64,000 nucleotides of DNA from Saprospiraceae bacterium (GCA_026982695.1 JALSGS010000021.1:124001-188000), one strand, 5' to 3'. Shown: positions 16,391-26,096, counted from the stretch's first letter. Translations and numbers: made by a program. The notes: generated by a model not told the origin, from the sequence alone.

Positions 16391-17191
16391 ATGAAAAACA
16401 TCGACTGGCACAACACGACCGTATGGATTACAGGCGCTTCTTCAGGTATCGGTGCTGCGTTAGCTGTACAATTGGCCCAACGGGGCTGTCGTTTAATTCT
16501 TTCGGCACGCAATAGAAAGGGCTTGGAAAATACCAAAACTTCTTGTCGTCGCGCCAGTGAAATATGGATCGTTCCCTTTGACCAAGCAAACTTCGACGAT
16601 CATCCACTGATTATAAGGGATGTAGTCCATACTTGTGGGGGTATAGACGTCATGATCCTCAATGCTGGTATCTCCCAGCGAGCCTTGGCAAAGGACACGA
16701 GCTTTGAGGTAGATCGGAACATCATCGAAGTCGACTTGTTAGGACCTATCTCTTTGACTAAAGCTATTTTACCTCACTTTCTCGAAAGAGGGCACGGGCA
16801 TTTTGTGGTAGTATCCAGCCTAGTAGGCAAGTTTGAATCGCCCATGCGCTCGACCTATTCGGCTGCCAAACATGGCCTACACGGATTTTTTGACTCCTTG
16901 CGAGCCGAGTTGTACACAGATGGCATCTACGTAACTATACTATGTCCAGGCTTTGTGCGCACACAAGTATCGATCAATGCACTGACAGGTGATGGGACGC
17001 CTCAAGGAAAGATGGATAGGGCTACTCTACGAGGGCTTACAGCTGAAGCCTTTGCTCGAAAAGCAATCAAAGTAATCGAACGACGCAAGGCCGAGGCTTA
17101 CTTTGGGCAAGGCGAGCACATGGCGGTATATCTCAAGCGCTTTTTTCCTTCTTTGTTTCGCTACCTCATCCGCAAGGCCAAAGTCACTTGA
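16391..17191 (+). CDS. Short-chain dehydrogenase/reductase
   Basis: 266 residues with a complete classical SDR core: the cofactor motif TGASSGIG (about 14-21), an adenine-ring region VPFDQANF, the NAG motif ILNAGISQRA, the catalytic Ser in VVVSSLVGK, Tyr-x3-Lys in YSAAKHG, and the PG motif LCPGFVRTQ. The C-terminal basic tail (YLKRFFPSLFRYLIRKAKVT) resembles DHRS7/YqjQ-type members that associate with membranes. Substrate unknown. It is a single gene, converging with fhs. Confidence 0.9.
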   Translation: MKNIDWHNTTVWITGASSGIGAALAVQLAQRGCRLILSARNRKGLENTKTSCRRASEIWIVPFDQANFDDHPLIIRDVVHTCGGIDVMILNAGISQRALAKDTSFEVDRNIIEVDLLGPISLTKAILPHFLERGHGHFVVVSSLVGKFESPMRSTYSAAKHGLHGFFDSLRAELYTDGIYVTILCPGFVRTQVSINALTGDGTPQGKMDRATLRGLTAEAFARKAIKVIERRKAEAYFGQGEHMAVYLKRFFPSLFRYLIRKAKVT

Positions 17192-17321
17192 ATGCACCTC
17201 ATTGCACGATCTCGTTTCTTGCTCTTCTGGCAGCCCTTTATGGTACATTTCCACTTCCGCTCTCATCTCTTCCTGCTTATAGAGTAATTGAGACAAATCG
17301 CGCTACGCTATTAGATGCAGG

Positions 17322-18992
17322 TCAGAACAACCCCGTGATGTTACCCTTATTGTCGATGTCAATCATTTCAGCAGCCGGAAGCTCGGGCAATCCTGGCATG
17401 CGCATGATATTTCCTGTAATAGGCACCAAAAAGCCAGCACCTGCAGCAATTTCGATCTCACGGACTGTGACGACAAAGTCTTTGGGTCGGCCCAGCAGTT
17501 TGGGATTGTCCGAGAGGGATTTTTGCGTCTTGGCAATGCACACGGGCAAACCTTCTAAACCTAGTTGTGTGATCTTTCGCAAATCAGACTTGGCGCGTGG
17601 TGTGTAATCAATAGCTGCTGCCCCGTAAATTTCTTTGGCTACCGTTTCGATTTTCTTCTCTACAGGCCAAGCCCAATCGTATAGCGGCTTGAACGATTCT
17701 TTTGCACGCTCCACGGCAGTAACGACTTCTTGGGCAAGTGCTTCAGCACCTTTGCCACCTTCCGCCCACACGCGCGCTTCTACGGCGCGCACTCCTAGCT
17801 TTTCGCAATGTGTTCGGATGAGCTCGATCTCCTCATCGGTATCAGTAGTAAAATGATTGATAGCAACAATGGGCTCTATGCCAAATTTTCGGATGTTTTC
17901 GAGCTGTTTCTCGAGGTTGGGCAAGCCGCGTCGCAAGCCTTCAAGGTTGGGTTCCTGCAAGGAGGCTAACGACACCTCGCCGTGATACTTCAGTGCCCGC
18001 ACCGTGGCGACGAGCACCACAGCCTTAGGCGATAGCCCTGCCGTCACGCATTTGATGTCGAAAAACTTTTCCGCCCCCAGGTCGAAGCCAAACCCAGCCT
18101 CGGTAACCACGTAGTCGGATAAAGACAGGCCCATGCGCGTGGCGATAATCGAATTAGTGCCTTGTGCAATGTTGGCAAATGGGCCACCGTGGATGATGGC
18201 GGGATTGCCTTCAAGTGTCTGCACCAAGTTGGGTTTGATGGCATGCTTCATTAGTGCAGCCATGGCGCCCTGCGCACGCAGATCGCGCGCAAATACGGGC
18301 TTTTTGTCGTAGGTGAAACCGATAAAGATATTGCCACAACGGCGCTTGAGGTCTTCCAAGTCCTCTGCCAAGCACAAGATCGCCATGATTTCAGAAGCTG
18401 CCGTAATGTCAAAACCCGTTTCGCGGGGCACACCTGAGCTGGTCCCCCCCAGACCGATGACGATATGGCGCAGAGCGCGATCGTTCATGTCCATAGCGCG
18501 CTTCCAGAGCACAGTGCGCGGGTCGATACCCAAAGCACGGCGCTTGCTCTGCAAGTTGTTGTCGATAAGTGCAGCCAGCAGGTTATGTGCCTTTTCGATG
18601 GCAGCAAAGTCGCCGGTGAAGTGCAGGTTAATGTCTTCCATGGGTAGTACTTGGGCATAGCCTCCACCCGTAGCACCACCCTTGATGCCAAAAACGGGGC
18701 CGAGCGAGGGCTCACGCAGCACAACAGTAGTTTGCTTGCCTATGCGATTGAGGCCTTGCGTCAGGCCAATAGACATTGTGGTCTTGCCTTCGCCAGCAGG
18801 AGTAGGCGAGATAGCCGAGACGAGAATGAGGTTGCCACGTGCTGCTTTTTCCTTGTCGATCAAGTGGAGTGGCAGCTTAGCGATGTAGGGGCCAAACTTG
18901 TACAGTTCGGAAGCAGGTATACCTAGCTGCGCTGCAATTTCTTCTATGGGGCGCAGGCGTACCTGTCGGGCGATTTCCAGATCGGTAGGCAT
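17322..18992 (-). CDS. fhs: Formate-tetrahydrofolate ligase
   Basis: 556 residues from the ATG at 18992 (MPTDLEIARQVRLRPIEEIA). A start at 19022 would add ten non-conserved residues. The enzyme makes 10-formyl-THF from formate, ATP and THF, feeding purine synthesis and other one-carbon pathways. The P-loop-like SPTPAGEGKTTMSIGLTQGL is present, as are LREPSLGPVFGIKGGATGGG, the DMNDRALRHIVIGLGG region, ANIAQGTNSIIATR and the C-terminal GAGFLVPITGNIMRMPGLP. The length is standard. Upstream on the same strand are a -7 box, an 11-codon ORF and an intrinsic terminator, suggesting conditional readthrough into the gene. Confidence 0.96.
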   Translation of the reverse strand: MPTDLEIARQVRLRPIEEIAAQLGIPASELYKFGPYIAKLPLHLIDKEKAARGNLILVSAISPTPAGEGKTTMSIGLTQGLNRIGKQTTVVLREPSLGPVFGIKGGATGGGYAQVLPMEDINLHFTGDFAAIEKAHNLLAALIDNNLQSKRRALGIDPRTVLWKRAMDMNDRALRHIVIGLGGTSSGVPRETGFDITAASEIMAILCLAEDLEDLKRRCGNIFIGFTYDKKPVFARDLRAQGAMAALMKHAIKPNLVQTLEGNPAIIHGGPFANIAQGTNSIIATRMGLSLSDYVVTEAGFGFDLGAEKFFDIKCVTAGLSPKAVVLVATVRALKYHGEVSLASLQEPNLEGLRRGLPNLEKQLENIRKFGIEPIVAINHFTTDTDEEIELIRTHCEKLGVRAVEARVWAEGGKGAEALAQEVVTAVERAKESFKPLYDWAWPVEKKIETVAKEIYGAAAIDYTPRAKSDLRKITQLGLEGLPVCIAKTQKSLSDNPKLLGRPKDFVVTVREIEIAAGAGFLVPITGNIMRMPGLPELPAAEMIDIDNKGNITGLF

Positions 18993-19087
18993 GGTTGGTT
19001 TCGCTTTGGCAGAGTGAAACATGTATTTTATGGGCGGAAAATAGGACTTAAACAGTAAGTGAAAGAAGAGATTTTCGTCACCCCTTA

Positions 19088-19123
19088 CCTAAAATAAAAA
19101 TAGGGTAGCCCATTGGCTACCCC
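19088..19123 (-). terminator. Intrinsic terminator in the fhs leader (candidate attenuator)
   Basis: On the minus strand GGGTAGCC and GGCTACCC (19103-19110 and 19115-19122) form a perfect 8-bp stem with a 4-nt loop, followed by TATTTTTATTTTA. No minus-strand gene ends upstream of it, and it points into fhs about 96 nt before the start codon. It therefore fits a conditional terminator in the fhs 5' leader or the end of a small RNA. Confidence 0.65.
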
Positions 19124-19128
19124 CTTTG

Positions 19129-19164
19129 TCACCATCCGAAACCTTTTGCATGCATTATATTCAT
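19129..19164 (-). CDS. Possible 11-aa leader peptide upstream of fhs
   Basis: An ATG about 9 nt after the predicted transcription start opens a frame MNIMHAKGFGW, whose stop codon lies 7 nt before the terminator stem. Position and size fit a leader peptide that couples translation to termination. No run of one regulatory codon is seen (two Met, two Gly, one Trp), so the sensed signal is unclear and the frame may be fortuitous. Confidence 0.35.
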   Translation of the reverse strand: MNIMHAKGFGW

Positions 19165-19179
19165 GCCTTAAGATGTCGA

Positions 19180-19187
19180 CAAAGTTA
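19180..19187 (-). promoter_or_regulatory. -7 box for the fhs leader
   Basis: On the minus strand the sequence is TAACTTTG, an exact TAnnTTTG match, placing transcription start near 19173. No good TTG is found 19-23 nt upstream. No other -7 box lies between the leader terminator and fhs. Confidence 0.45.
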
Positions 19188-19271
19188 AAAGGTAGCATGT
19201 ACCCATAATGTGACTACTATCACGAGCACAGCTGGATCTAGGCCTATAATCCATTCATACAACCAAACGAC

Positions 19272-19916
19272 ATGCAAAGCTTGTGGTTTTTCGCCATCCA
19301 CCTCGTGGCATTCTTTGCAGCGCATAGCCTTTTAGCCGCTCACCGCCTAAAAGAGTGGGCTGCGCATTGGGCGCCACGTTGGGCGCCATGGTATCGCATC
19401 GCCTATAACACGCTTTTTTTATTGTGGTCAATCTGGCTGGTATGGTACTACTTTAATCTACCCAAACAGCAGATCTGGCAACTGCCGCTATGGGCACGTA
19501 TTCCCGGGCTGGGGGTTGCTTGGGCAGGCTGGTACATTATGCGACATGCCTTTCGGCAATACGACTGGGGGGAATTCGTAGGTACGCGCTACTTAGAAGC
19601 AGGCCGCACAGCCATACACACCCAGTTGCAGTTGTCGGGCTTCAACCGTTGTGTGCGACACCCTCTCTATCTGGGCACGTTGCTGCTCATTTGGGGGCTG
19701 TGGTGGCTTTTGCCAAGCGATGCCTTGCTCGTCTTTAGTCTGCTCACTACGTGCTACTTGCCTATCGGCATTTGGTCGGAAGAGCGCAAGCTCGTAGCGA
19801 TATTTGGCGATGAGTATCGCACCTACAAGGCACGCACACCGATGTTGTTCCCACGAATTGGATGCTTACGCCAACACCTCGGCTATCACAAGGAAAGAGT
19901 ACAAAATGCGTTATGA
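19272..19916 (+). CDS. Isoprenylcysteine/NnrU-like membrane methyltransferase
   Basis: 214 residues with about five membrane helices, starting MQSLWFFAIHLVAFFAAHSLLAAH. The C-terminal signature CVRHPLYLGTLLLIWGLW..EERKLVAIFGDEYRTYKARTPMLFP is that of the ICMT/PEMT-like family (RHPxY then EE..L...FG..Y..Y), whose members use S-adenosylmethionine at the membrane face. NnrU proteins share the fold. The substrate is unknown. The codons for AFRQ come from a shortened copy of the dispersed word at 19548. Confidence 0.8.
   Translation: MQSLWFFAIHLVAFFAAHSLLAAHRLKEWAAHWAPRWAPWYRIAYNTLFLLWSIWLVWYYFNLPKQQIWQLPLWARIPGLGVAWAGWYIMRHAFRQYDWGEFVGTRYLEAGRTAIHTQLQLSGFNRCVRHPLYLGTLLLIWGLWWLLPSDALLVFSLLTTCYLPIGIWSEERKLVAIFGDEYRTYKARTPMLFPRIGCLRQHLGYHKERVQNAL
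19548..19559 (-). repeat. 12-bp partial copy of the dispersed word
   Basis: Plus strand GCCTTTCGGCAA, differing from the 13-mer only at the last base (T for A). It encodes AFRQ in the membrane methyltransferase gene. Confidence 0.6.
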
Positions 19917-19955
19917 GGAAAAAGTATAGCCCAATCTCTTTCAGTGGCTAGTCAT

Positions 19956-19963
19956 TACATTTG
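19956..19963 (+). promoter_or_regulatory. -7 box for the alpha-2-macroglobulin gene
   Basis: TACATTTG, an exact TAnnTTTG match. Transcription would start near 19970, which rules out the TTG at 19961 as start codon and supports the ATG at 19991. Confidence 0.45.
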
Positions 19964-19990
19964 ATACAACATACCCAAAAACACCAGCCC

Positions 19991-22900
19991 ATGGCACGTA
20001 TTTTCTTTGGTTTTACTTTGGCAATTTTCCTTCTGTGGGGGCTAGCCAGCTTTCAATCAAAACCTATGCTTACTGACTACGATAAAGCCTGGCATCACAT
20101 CGACAGCCTCATTCGGTACGGCCATTTGCGCACTGCCTATAAAGAGGTGAGACAAATCGAACAACGGGCATGGGAAAGCCAGCACTTGCCCCACTGGGTC
20201 AAAGCTATCAAATACCGCACAAAGCTCGAGGTAAAGCTCCACGACGACGAGCACCGCACTGCACTACGTAGCTATTACGCAGCTGTGGCCCAAGCCCCTC
20301 CTATAGCCCGTGCTGTCTTGCACACGATGCTAGCCAACCACTTAGCCTCATTCCTGCAATATCGAGCGTGGGAGTTGGCCCAACGCAGCCACAACCCCAA
20401 TGTCGATTCGCTCGGTATTCATACTTGGACGCTTCCCTACCTCGTGGAAAAAATTGATCAGCTTCTGAATGCCGCCCTTACCATACCCCAACTCGCCCAA
20501 GCAGCTACTGCTGAATGGCTACCTGTATGCACAGGGCCAAAAGAAACCATCCAGCTGCGTCCTACCTTGTTGGACATTGTGGCAGCACGCAGCACAGCCA
20601 TCTGGCGCCAACTTGAAAACTACGTGCCCCATCCGCCCGAGCCCTTCGAGTTGAAAGGTGATGCACTGTTCGACGATATCCCTCAATTTGTGGATCTTGC
20701 GCTTTCTGAGGCCTGGCAGCCCACGCCGCTGCATCGGGCCACTATTGCTTACCAGCAGTGGTTGCGCCATCGCCTCACTGATTCCAACTTTGAAGCCCTG
20801 CTCGACGCCGATTTGCAGCGCCTGGAATTCATGTACCTCTTTGCACAGGTCTCCCAAAAAGATTCGCTATATCTGGCAGCACTCACACGGTGGGAAAAGC
20901 GCTGCCTCCAGCGCAGGCCCATAGCTACCGTCTGGGCTGCCCAAGCCCGCTATCACTTCACACAGGGACAGGCCCAGCAGCAAGCGCCCACGCCAGATCC
21001 GTGGCAAACAGCAGTGCGCATTTGCCGAAAGGCACAAAACACACATCCCGACACTTGGGGGGCAGAGGTATGTGCAGGTATACTGGCACAAATCGAAGCC
21101 CCTGCGCTGCAAGCCGAAATGGACCAAGTGTGGATTCCCGATATGCTTGCACTGGTGCGCCTCGAATGGCGCAATATCAAGGCCGTGCACGCACACATCA
21201 TTCGCTTCGACGAAGACAGAAGCAAACAATGGCATGAGCTAAAGCGACACCTACACCAGCAAGAACAGCGCGCTATCGAGTGGTTGAAGCAGCTGCCCAC
21301 TGTATATCGCGACAGTTGGGAGCTACCAGGCTACGCCGACTGGCGCCAACACACTACTGAGTTGCCTATGCCTGCTTTGCCTTCCGGCAAATACGTGCTG
21401 CTACTCGAAGCCGAGCACGCCTACGGCCAACAGCATGCCGTATATCTCGAGCCATTCCAAGTATCGGCTATCGCGTGGGTCAACTGGCGCCACCCGCAAG
21501 AGCCCGATTTTCTGTACTTACTGCACCGGGATCAGGGCTATCCGCTCTTTGATGCACGCGTCGAGCTGCTCGCCCGCAATTGGCAAACAGACGGCTGGAG
21601 CCCTCCCAAACTCGTCGCAACCCTCAACCCCGATAAATACGGACAAGTACAGCTGCCCCAATTGAGCTCTTACAATAGTCGCTATCTACTTCGCTTCATC
21701 TGGCGAACCGACACACTCGAACATTCGTACGACTGGTCGCTACAGGAATTGAGCACGCGACAAAAAGACAGTACGAAGCAAGTCGCACTGATCCTGTTAG
21801 ATCGCCCCATATATCGGCCTGGGCAAGTGGTGCATTACAAGGTGATTTTGTACCAAATGGACAAGGTAAAGCGACCTACCCCCATCCCCCATCAAAATGT
21901 AGAGGTCGCACTGCGGGATGCCAACTGGAAAGAGCAAAGCACCCACTCGCATACGACCAATACATTCGGTTCAGCAGCTGGACAGTTCACCTTACCCGAG
22001 GGAAAGCTCACCGGTTCATGGTCGCTACACGTCCGTCCTGGCAACAGCTCAGTGCATTTCCGCGTAGAAGACTACAAACGGCCGCGCTTCGAGGTGAAGC
22101 TCGCCCCCCCTAAACAAGCCATCAGATTAGGCGATGTAGTACATGTACAAGGCTCCGCACGTGCATACGGCGACTACCCCATCAGTAATGCCCAAGTGCG
22201 GTGGCAGATCGAACGCACGCCCGACTACCGAGCGCTGTCGTGGATGGCACGCCGATGGCTGCCCCAGCCCAAAAGCGAACTGGTAGCACAAGGCCGCACC
22301 CATACCGACGCCAATGGCCAGTTTGAGTGGTGGTTTGAGGCAATCCCGCCGCTACATACCAACCCACAAGCCACATACCGCTATCGCATCACGGCTACCG
22401 TTACTGACGGCACTGGTGAGAGCCATCGCGCTACACTGAGTCTGCATTTAGGTGCACGTGCACTACACATGGAGTTGCAGGCCCCTGAAAAAATATTAGC
22501 GGCACAGTGGGACACCGTCGGCATCACCCTGCGCAACCAAGCTGACCAACCGCTGCGTGCTCGCGTAGTTGCCCGCCTCCATCAATTGAAATTGCCACCC
22601 ACCACTTGGCTACCCCGCCCTTGGTCACCTCCCGATCGGCCGGTATTGGATTCAGCAGCCTTTCGGCAAATGTTTCCCCAATGGCCTTGGCAACACGAAA
22701 ATGAGCCACATACCTGGCCCATTGCCAGAACGCATTGGGAAATAGAAACTACTGGCTCAGATTTGCGCCTACCCGTACACCGTGGCAACAGCAGCTTGCC
22801 ACCAGGCGTATATCGGCTCGAAGTGCACAGCACCGACCCCTTCGGTCAGCCTGTGAAGCGCTCGACACACGTCTGGGTGCTCGCACCTGACACTCCTAGC

Positions 22901-25900
22901 CCACTACCCGACCCGCTGCTTATACCTCAAGAAAAAATACAGGTAGCGGCTGGCCAGACTGCCCATCTGCAAGTAGCCACCTCACTGTCCGACCGCCCTG
23001 CCCTAGTCATTTTGGAGCAAGGCGATCGGCTCATATCCAAAGAATGGGTCACCATCGACAAATGGGCGCGACACAGCTACTCCACAACTACCAATAACCG
23101 GGGCGGCCTGCAATGGACCGTCCTCACCTTGCTGCACAACCGATTTTACCTGGCTCGCCAATACGTTGCTATCCCTTGGGCCGACAAACAGTTAAAAATT
23201 CGCTATGGTCAGTTTCGCGATAAGTTGCAACCAGGGCAACCGGCCGAGTGGATCCTCCGCATAGAGGGTGCCGACGGCCAGCCCGCTCATGCTGAAATGG
23301 TCGCCACCTTGTACGATGCCTCGCTCGAGGCCTTCGCTTCACATCGGTGGCCCGACCAGCTGTGGCCCACCTATGGCGGTGCCATTGTCCCTGAGTGGGG
23401 CACTACCAATCAGCCTCAATACATCGACCCCTTGTTGCGCTTCGAAGCGCCTATCCGCTCCATACCTTCATCACGAACCTATCTCGATTTAATGTCTTTG
23501 GACCTCCTGCCTGTAATGAGAGACGAAATGATGCTGTCTATCAGATATCGCAAAGCCGCCCCCATTGTACCCGACTCTTACGCCAAGAAAAGCGCCCCGT
23601 TGCAAAAGGTAGTGGAAGCCTCTCCATCAGCCCGCGAAGAGAGCCCCCCCCCGACTCCACCCAGTACTTCTGCCGATCAGGCAGCGGTCGTCGGTCCGGC
23701 CCTACGCACACAGTTAGACGAACTGGTCTTCTTTAAACCTCAACTCACTACCGATGCTCAAGGACGAGTGACCCTTCACTTTCGCATGAAAGAAGCCATG
23801 ACGAAATGGCGATTTCGCGTTTTTGCACATACCCAGGCACTAGCTACCGCCTATAGCGAACGCGAAGTGATCACAAGCAAAGAGCTGTTCATCGTGCCTC
23901 ATCCTCCGCGTTTTTTGCGCGAAGGCGATCGCATCGAGTTTACGGCCAAGGTGGTCAATCGAAGTGACAAAGTACGGCACGTCAATGCTGCACTGCAATT
24001 GGTCAATGGGGTGAGTGGCCATCCCGTATACAAATGGTTGGACAACCCGCAGTTTAATGTAGAAGTAGAAGTACCTGCACAAGGATCTCGCGATGTGTCG
24101 TGGTGGTTCGAGGTACCTGCTGTCGAAGAAGTGCCCTTTATCGAATACACGGTAGAGGTCAGTTCGGGCCCATTGCTCGACGCCGAGCGTGCGGCACTTC
24201 CAGTGCTACCCAACCGCATGTTGGTTACTGAAACACGAGCTATCTCGATCAAGGGGGGCCAGACTCGCCAGCTTCAGATCGATAAGCTCCGACATCCACC
24301 CACGCACAGCCTCAAGCCCGTAGCATTGACGCTGGAGTTCACGGCCAATCCTGCCTGGCTGGCGATCAAATCACTGCCCTATTTGATGGAATACCCGCAT
24401 GAGTGCAGCGAACAGCTCTTCAGCCGCTTTTATGCCAATGCGCTGGCTGCAGCCCTTGCAAATAGTCAGCCACGCATCCGCGAAGTATTTGCCCAATGGC
24501 AAAAAAATGGCGAAGAGGCACTTTCTAGCCCGCTCAGCCAAAACGAGACGCTCAAAAATGCACTGTTGGAAGAAACGCCATGGGTGTTAGCGGCTGAGTC
24601 AGAAACGGCACAGCGCCAACGCCTGGCACTACTGTTCGACCTTCACAAGATGGCTCAAGCACGTGCACACACCCTCCAGCAGTTGTGCGAAGCACAGCAT
24701 GCCGATGGCGGCTGGCCGTGGTTCAAAGGTGGCTACAGCAGTTGGTTCATCACCCAGTACATTGTAGAAGGGTTCGGGCATTTGCGCAAGCTGGAAGTGC
24801 TGGATCCCGAAGCGGAAGAAGCACTTCAAGAGGCATTACGCACTGCACAACACTTTCTCCAAAGCCAACTCCTTGCCTATTACCACAAGCTCATGGATCA
24901 GCCGTCCAAAGCAGGTGCACAACAGTTCCTAGCCCATCACCTCACGCCTCTGGTAATACACCACCTGTATACCCACTCCTTCTGGGCCGACCAATGGCCG
25001 GAATCGGCAGCCTATGACTCGGCATATGCCTATTTTCTAGAGTTAGCGCACATGCAGTGGCACGCGCAGTCTCCCTATCTGCAGGGCATGATCGCACTGG
25101 TCTTGTATCGCAACGGCCAAAAGTCCAGCGCGCGTACTATACTGCAAAGTTTGCGCGAACGCGCCATACGACACGAGGAAATGGGCATGTACTGGAAACA
25201 CACTGCTGGCTGGCAATGGCATCAGCATCCCATTGAGACGCACAGCCTCCTACTGGAAGCCTTTGCCGAAATAGATCCAAACCCCGATGAAATAGCTGCT
25301 ATGAAGACCTGGCTGCTCCAGCAAAAACGCACACAGGCATGGCCGACCACCAAGGCCACTGTCGAAGCTATCTATGCCCTTCTAGCACACGGCGATAACT
25401 GGCTTATGGAAATCGAGCCTTTAGAGGTATCGGTAGGGGACCCACAAGCACTGGAGTACGCCTCGTGGAACGAGCAGCTGCGCAGTGCACAAGCTGAAGG
25501 CGAAGCCGGCACTGGCACCTTCCAGGTACAATTCGCGGGAGAGTGGCTCGATCCCGCATTAGGACAAGTACAGATCACTAACCCCAATACGCAGTTAGCT
25601 TGGGGTGCCACCTATTTTCAATACTATGAGCAGCTCGACCGCATCGAAGCGCATAGTGATTCGTCTTTGCGGCTCACGCGGCAGTTTTTCCAAAAAGAAC
25701 GCACCGCGATGGGCCACAAGCTGGTGCCACTTAGAAAAGGCACTGTACTTCAGCCAGGAGATGAGGTCGTGTCGCGCATCGTCTTGCACAGCAGCCGTGC
25801 TATGGATTACGTACACCTTAAAGACATGCGCGCCAGTGGCTTGGAGCCCATCCAAGTACTTAGCGGTTACTACTGGCAAAATGGCTTGAGCTACTACCAG

Positions 25901-26083
25901 AGCACACGCGACTTAGCTACGCATTTTTTCATCGAACATTTGCCAAAAGGCACTTTCGTGCTTGAATACACCTTGCGCGCCGCACATCGCGGCACATTCC
26001 AAACAGGTATTAGTAGTATCCAGTGCATGTATGCTCCCGAATTTTCTAGCCACAGCCAGGGTGATATCTTAATAGTGAAATAA
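19991..26083 (+). CDS. Alpha-2-macroglobulin family protein with intact thioester
   Basis: 2030 residues from the ATG at 19991. The N-terminus (MARIFFGFTLAIFLLWGLASF) is a signal peptide or anchor. A helical, tetratricopeptide-like N-terminal half (to about 480) is followed by macroglobulin domains, including an MG2-like segment (YRPGQVVHYKVILYQMDK). A proline-rich, bait-like stretch precedes the A2M domain (FKPQLTTDAQGRVTLHFR..WRFRVFAHT), and a thioester domain carries ECSEQ with Cys at about 1472, matching the CxEQ thioester consensus. Bacterial A2Ms are thought to trap attacking proteases in the periplasm. The usual partner gene for penicillin-binding protein 1C is not adjacent. Four copies or near-copies of the dispersed word lie within it. 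Confidence 0.92.
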   Translation: MARIFFGFTLAIFLLWGLASFQSKPMLTDYDKAWHHIDSLIRYGHLRTAYKEVRQIEQRAWESQHLPHWVKAIKYRTKLEVKLHDDEHRTALRSYYAAVAQAPPIARAVLHTMLANHLASFLQYRAWELAQRSHNPNVDSLGIHTWTLPYLVEKIDQLLNAALTIPQLAQAATAEWLPVCTGPKETIQLRPTLLDIVAARSTAIWRQLENYVPHPPEPFELKGDALFDDIPQFVDLALSEAWQPTPLHRATIAYQQWLRHRLTDSNFEALLDADLQRLEFMYLFAQVSQKDSLYLAALTRWEKRCLQRRPIATVWAAQARYHFTQGQAQQQAPTPDPWQTAVRICRKAQNTHPDTWGAEVCAGILAQIEAPALQAEMDQVWIPDMLALVRLEWRNIKAVHAHIIRFDEDRSKQWHELKRHLHQQEQRAIEWLKQLPTVYRDSWELPGYADWRQHTTELPMPALPSGKYVLLLEAEHAYGQQHAVYLEPFQVSAIAWVNWRHPQEPDFLYLLHRDQGYPLFDARVELLARNWQTDGWSPPKLVATLNPDKYGQVQLPQLSSYNSRYLLRFIWRTDTLEHSYDWSLQELSTRQKDSTKQVALILLDRPIYRPGQVVHYKVILYQMDKVKRPTPIPHQNVEVALRDANWKEQSTHSHTTNTFGSAAGQFTLPEGKLTGSWSLHVRPGNSSVHFRVEDYKRPRFEVKLAPPKQAIRLGDVVHVQGSARAYGDYPISNAQVRWQIERTPDYRALSWMARRWLPQPKSELVAQGRTHTDANGQFEWWFEAIPPLHTNPQATYRYRITATVTDGTGESHRATLSLHLGARALHMELQAPEKILAAQWDTVGITLRNQADQPLRARVVARLHQLKLPPTTWLPRPWSPPDRPVLDSAAFRQMFPQWPWQHENEPHTWPIARTHWEIETTGSDLRLPVHRGNSSLPPGVYRLEVHSTDPFGQPVKRSTHVWVLAPDTPSPLPDPLLIPQEKIQVAAGQTAHLQVATSLSDRPALVILEQGDRLISKEWVTIDKWARHSYSTTTNNRGGLQWTVLTLLHNRFYLARQYVAIPWADKQLKIRYGQFRDKLQPGQPAEWILRIEGADGQPAHAEMVATLYDASLEAFASHRWPDQLWPTYGGAIVPEWGTTNQPQYIDPLLRFEAPIRSIPSSRTYLDLMSLDLLPVMRDEMMLSIRYRKAAPIVPDSYAKKSAPLQKVVEASPSAREESPPPTPPSTSADQAAVVGPALRTQLDELVFFKPQLTTDAQGRVTLHFRMKEAMTKWRFRVFAHTQALATAYSEREVITSKELFIVPHPPRFLREGDRIEFTAKVVNRSDKVRHVNAALQLVNGVSGHPVYKWLDNPQFNVEVEVPAQGSRDVSWWFEVPAVEEVPFIEYTVEVSSGPLLDAERAALPVLPNRMLVTETRAISIKGGQTRQLQIDKLRHPPTHSLKPVALTLEFTANPAWLAIKSLPYLMEYPHECSEQLFSRFYANALAAALANSQPRIREVFAQWQKNGEEALSSPLSQNETLKNALLEETPWVLAAESETAQRQRLALLFDLHKMAQARAHTLQQLCEAQHADGGWPWFKGGYSSWFITQYIVEGFGHLRKLEVLDPEAEEALQEALRTAQHFLQSQLLAYYHKLMDQPSKAGAQQFLAHHLTPLVIHHLYTHSFWADQWPESAAYDSAYAYFLELAHMQWHAQSPYLQGMIALVLYRNGQKSSARTILQSLRERAIRHEEMGMYWKHTAGWQWHQHPIETHSLLLEAFAEIDPNPDEIAAMKTWLLQQKRTQAWPTTKATVEAIYALLAHGDNWLMEIEPLEVSVGDPQALEYASWNEQLRSAQAEGEAGTGTFQVQFAGEWLDPALGQVQITNPNTQLAWGATYFQYYEQLDRIEAHSDSSLRLTRQFFQKERTAMGHKLVPLRKGTVLQPGDEVVSRIVLHSSRAMDYVHLKDMRASGLEPIQVLSGYYWQNGLSYYQSTRDLATHFFIEHLPKGTFVLEYTLRAAHRGTFQTGISSIQCMYAPEFSSHSQGDILIVK
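21021..21033 (+). repeat. Copy of 13-bp dispersed word TTTGCCGAAAGGC
   Basis: Exact forward copy, preceded by CA (15-bp form). It encodes (I)CRKA in the alpha-2-macroglobulin gene, a different frame from other copies. Confidence 0.7.
21379..21391 (-). repeat. One-mismatch copy of the dispersed word
   Basis: Plus strand GCCTTCCGGCAAA, one base from the 13-mer. It keeps the inverted-repeat symmetry and lies in the alpha-2-macroglobulin gene. Confidence 0.45.
22658..22670 (-). repeat. Copy of 13-bp dispersed word TTTGCCGAAAGGC
   Basis: Plus strand GCCTTTCGGCAAA followed by TG (15-bp form). It encodes AFRQM in the alpha-2-macroglobulin gene. Confidence 0.7.
25939..25951 (+). repeat. One-mismatch copy of the dispersed word
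   Basis: TTTGCCAAAAGGC, preceded by CA. It encodes LPKG near the C-terminus of the alpha-2-macroglobulin. Confidence 0.4.
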
Positions 26084-26096
26084 TTTTCACCAACAA

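Noticed and set aside
17188-17607. Plus-strand frame of 139 codons overlapping the 3' end of fhs
   Set aside because: Nearly all of it is antisense to the conserved C-terminus of fhs, and the non-overlapping part shows no family or promoter.
19103-19122. Leader hairpin of fhs as a terminator for a plus-strand gene
   Set aside because: No plus-strand gene ends upstream of it close enough, and the T-tract lies on the minus strand side.
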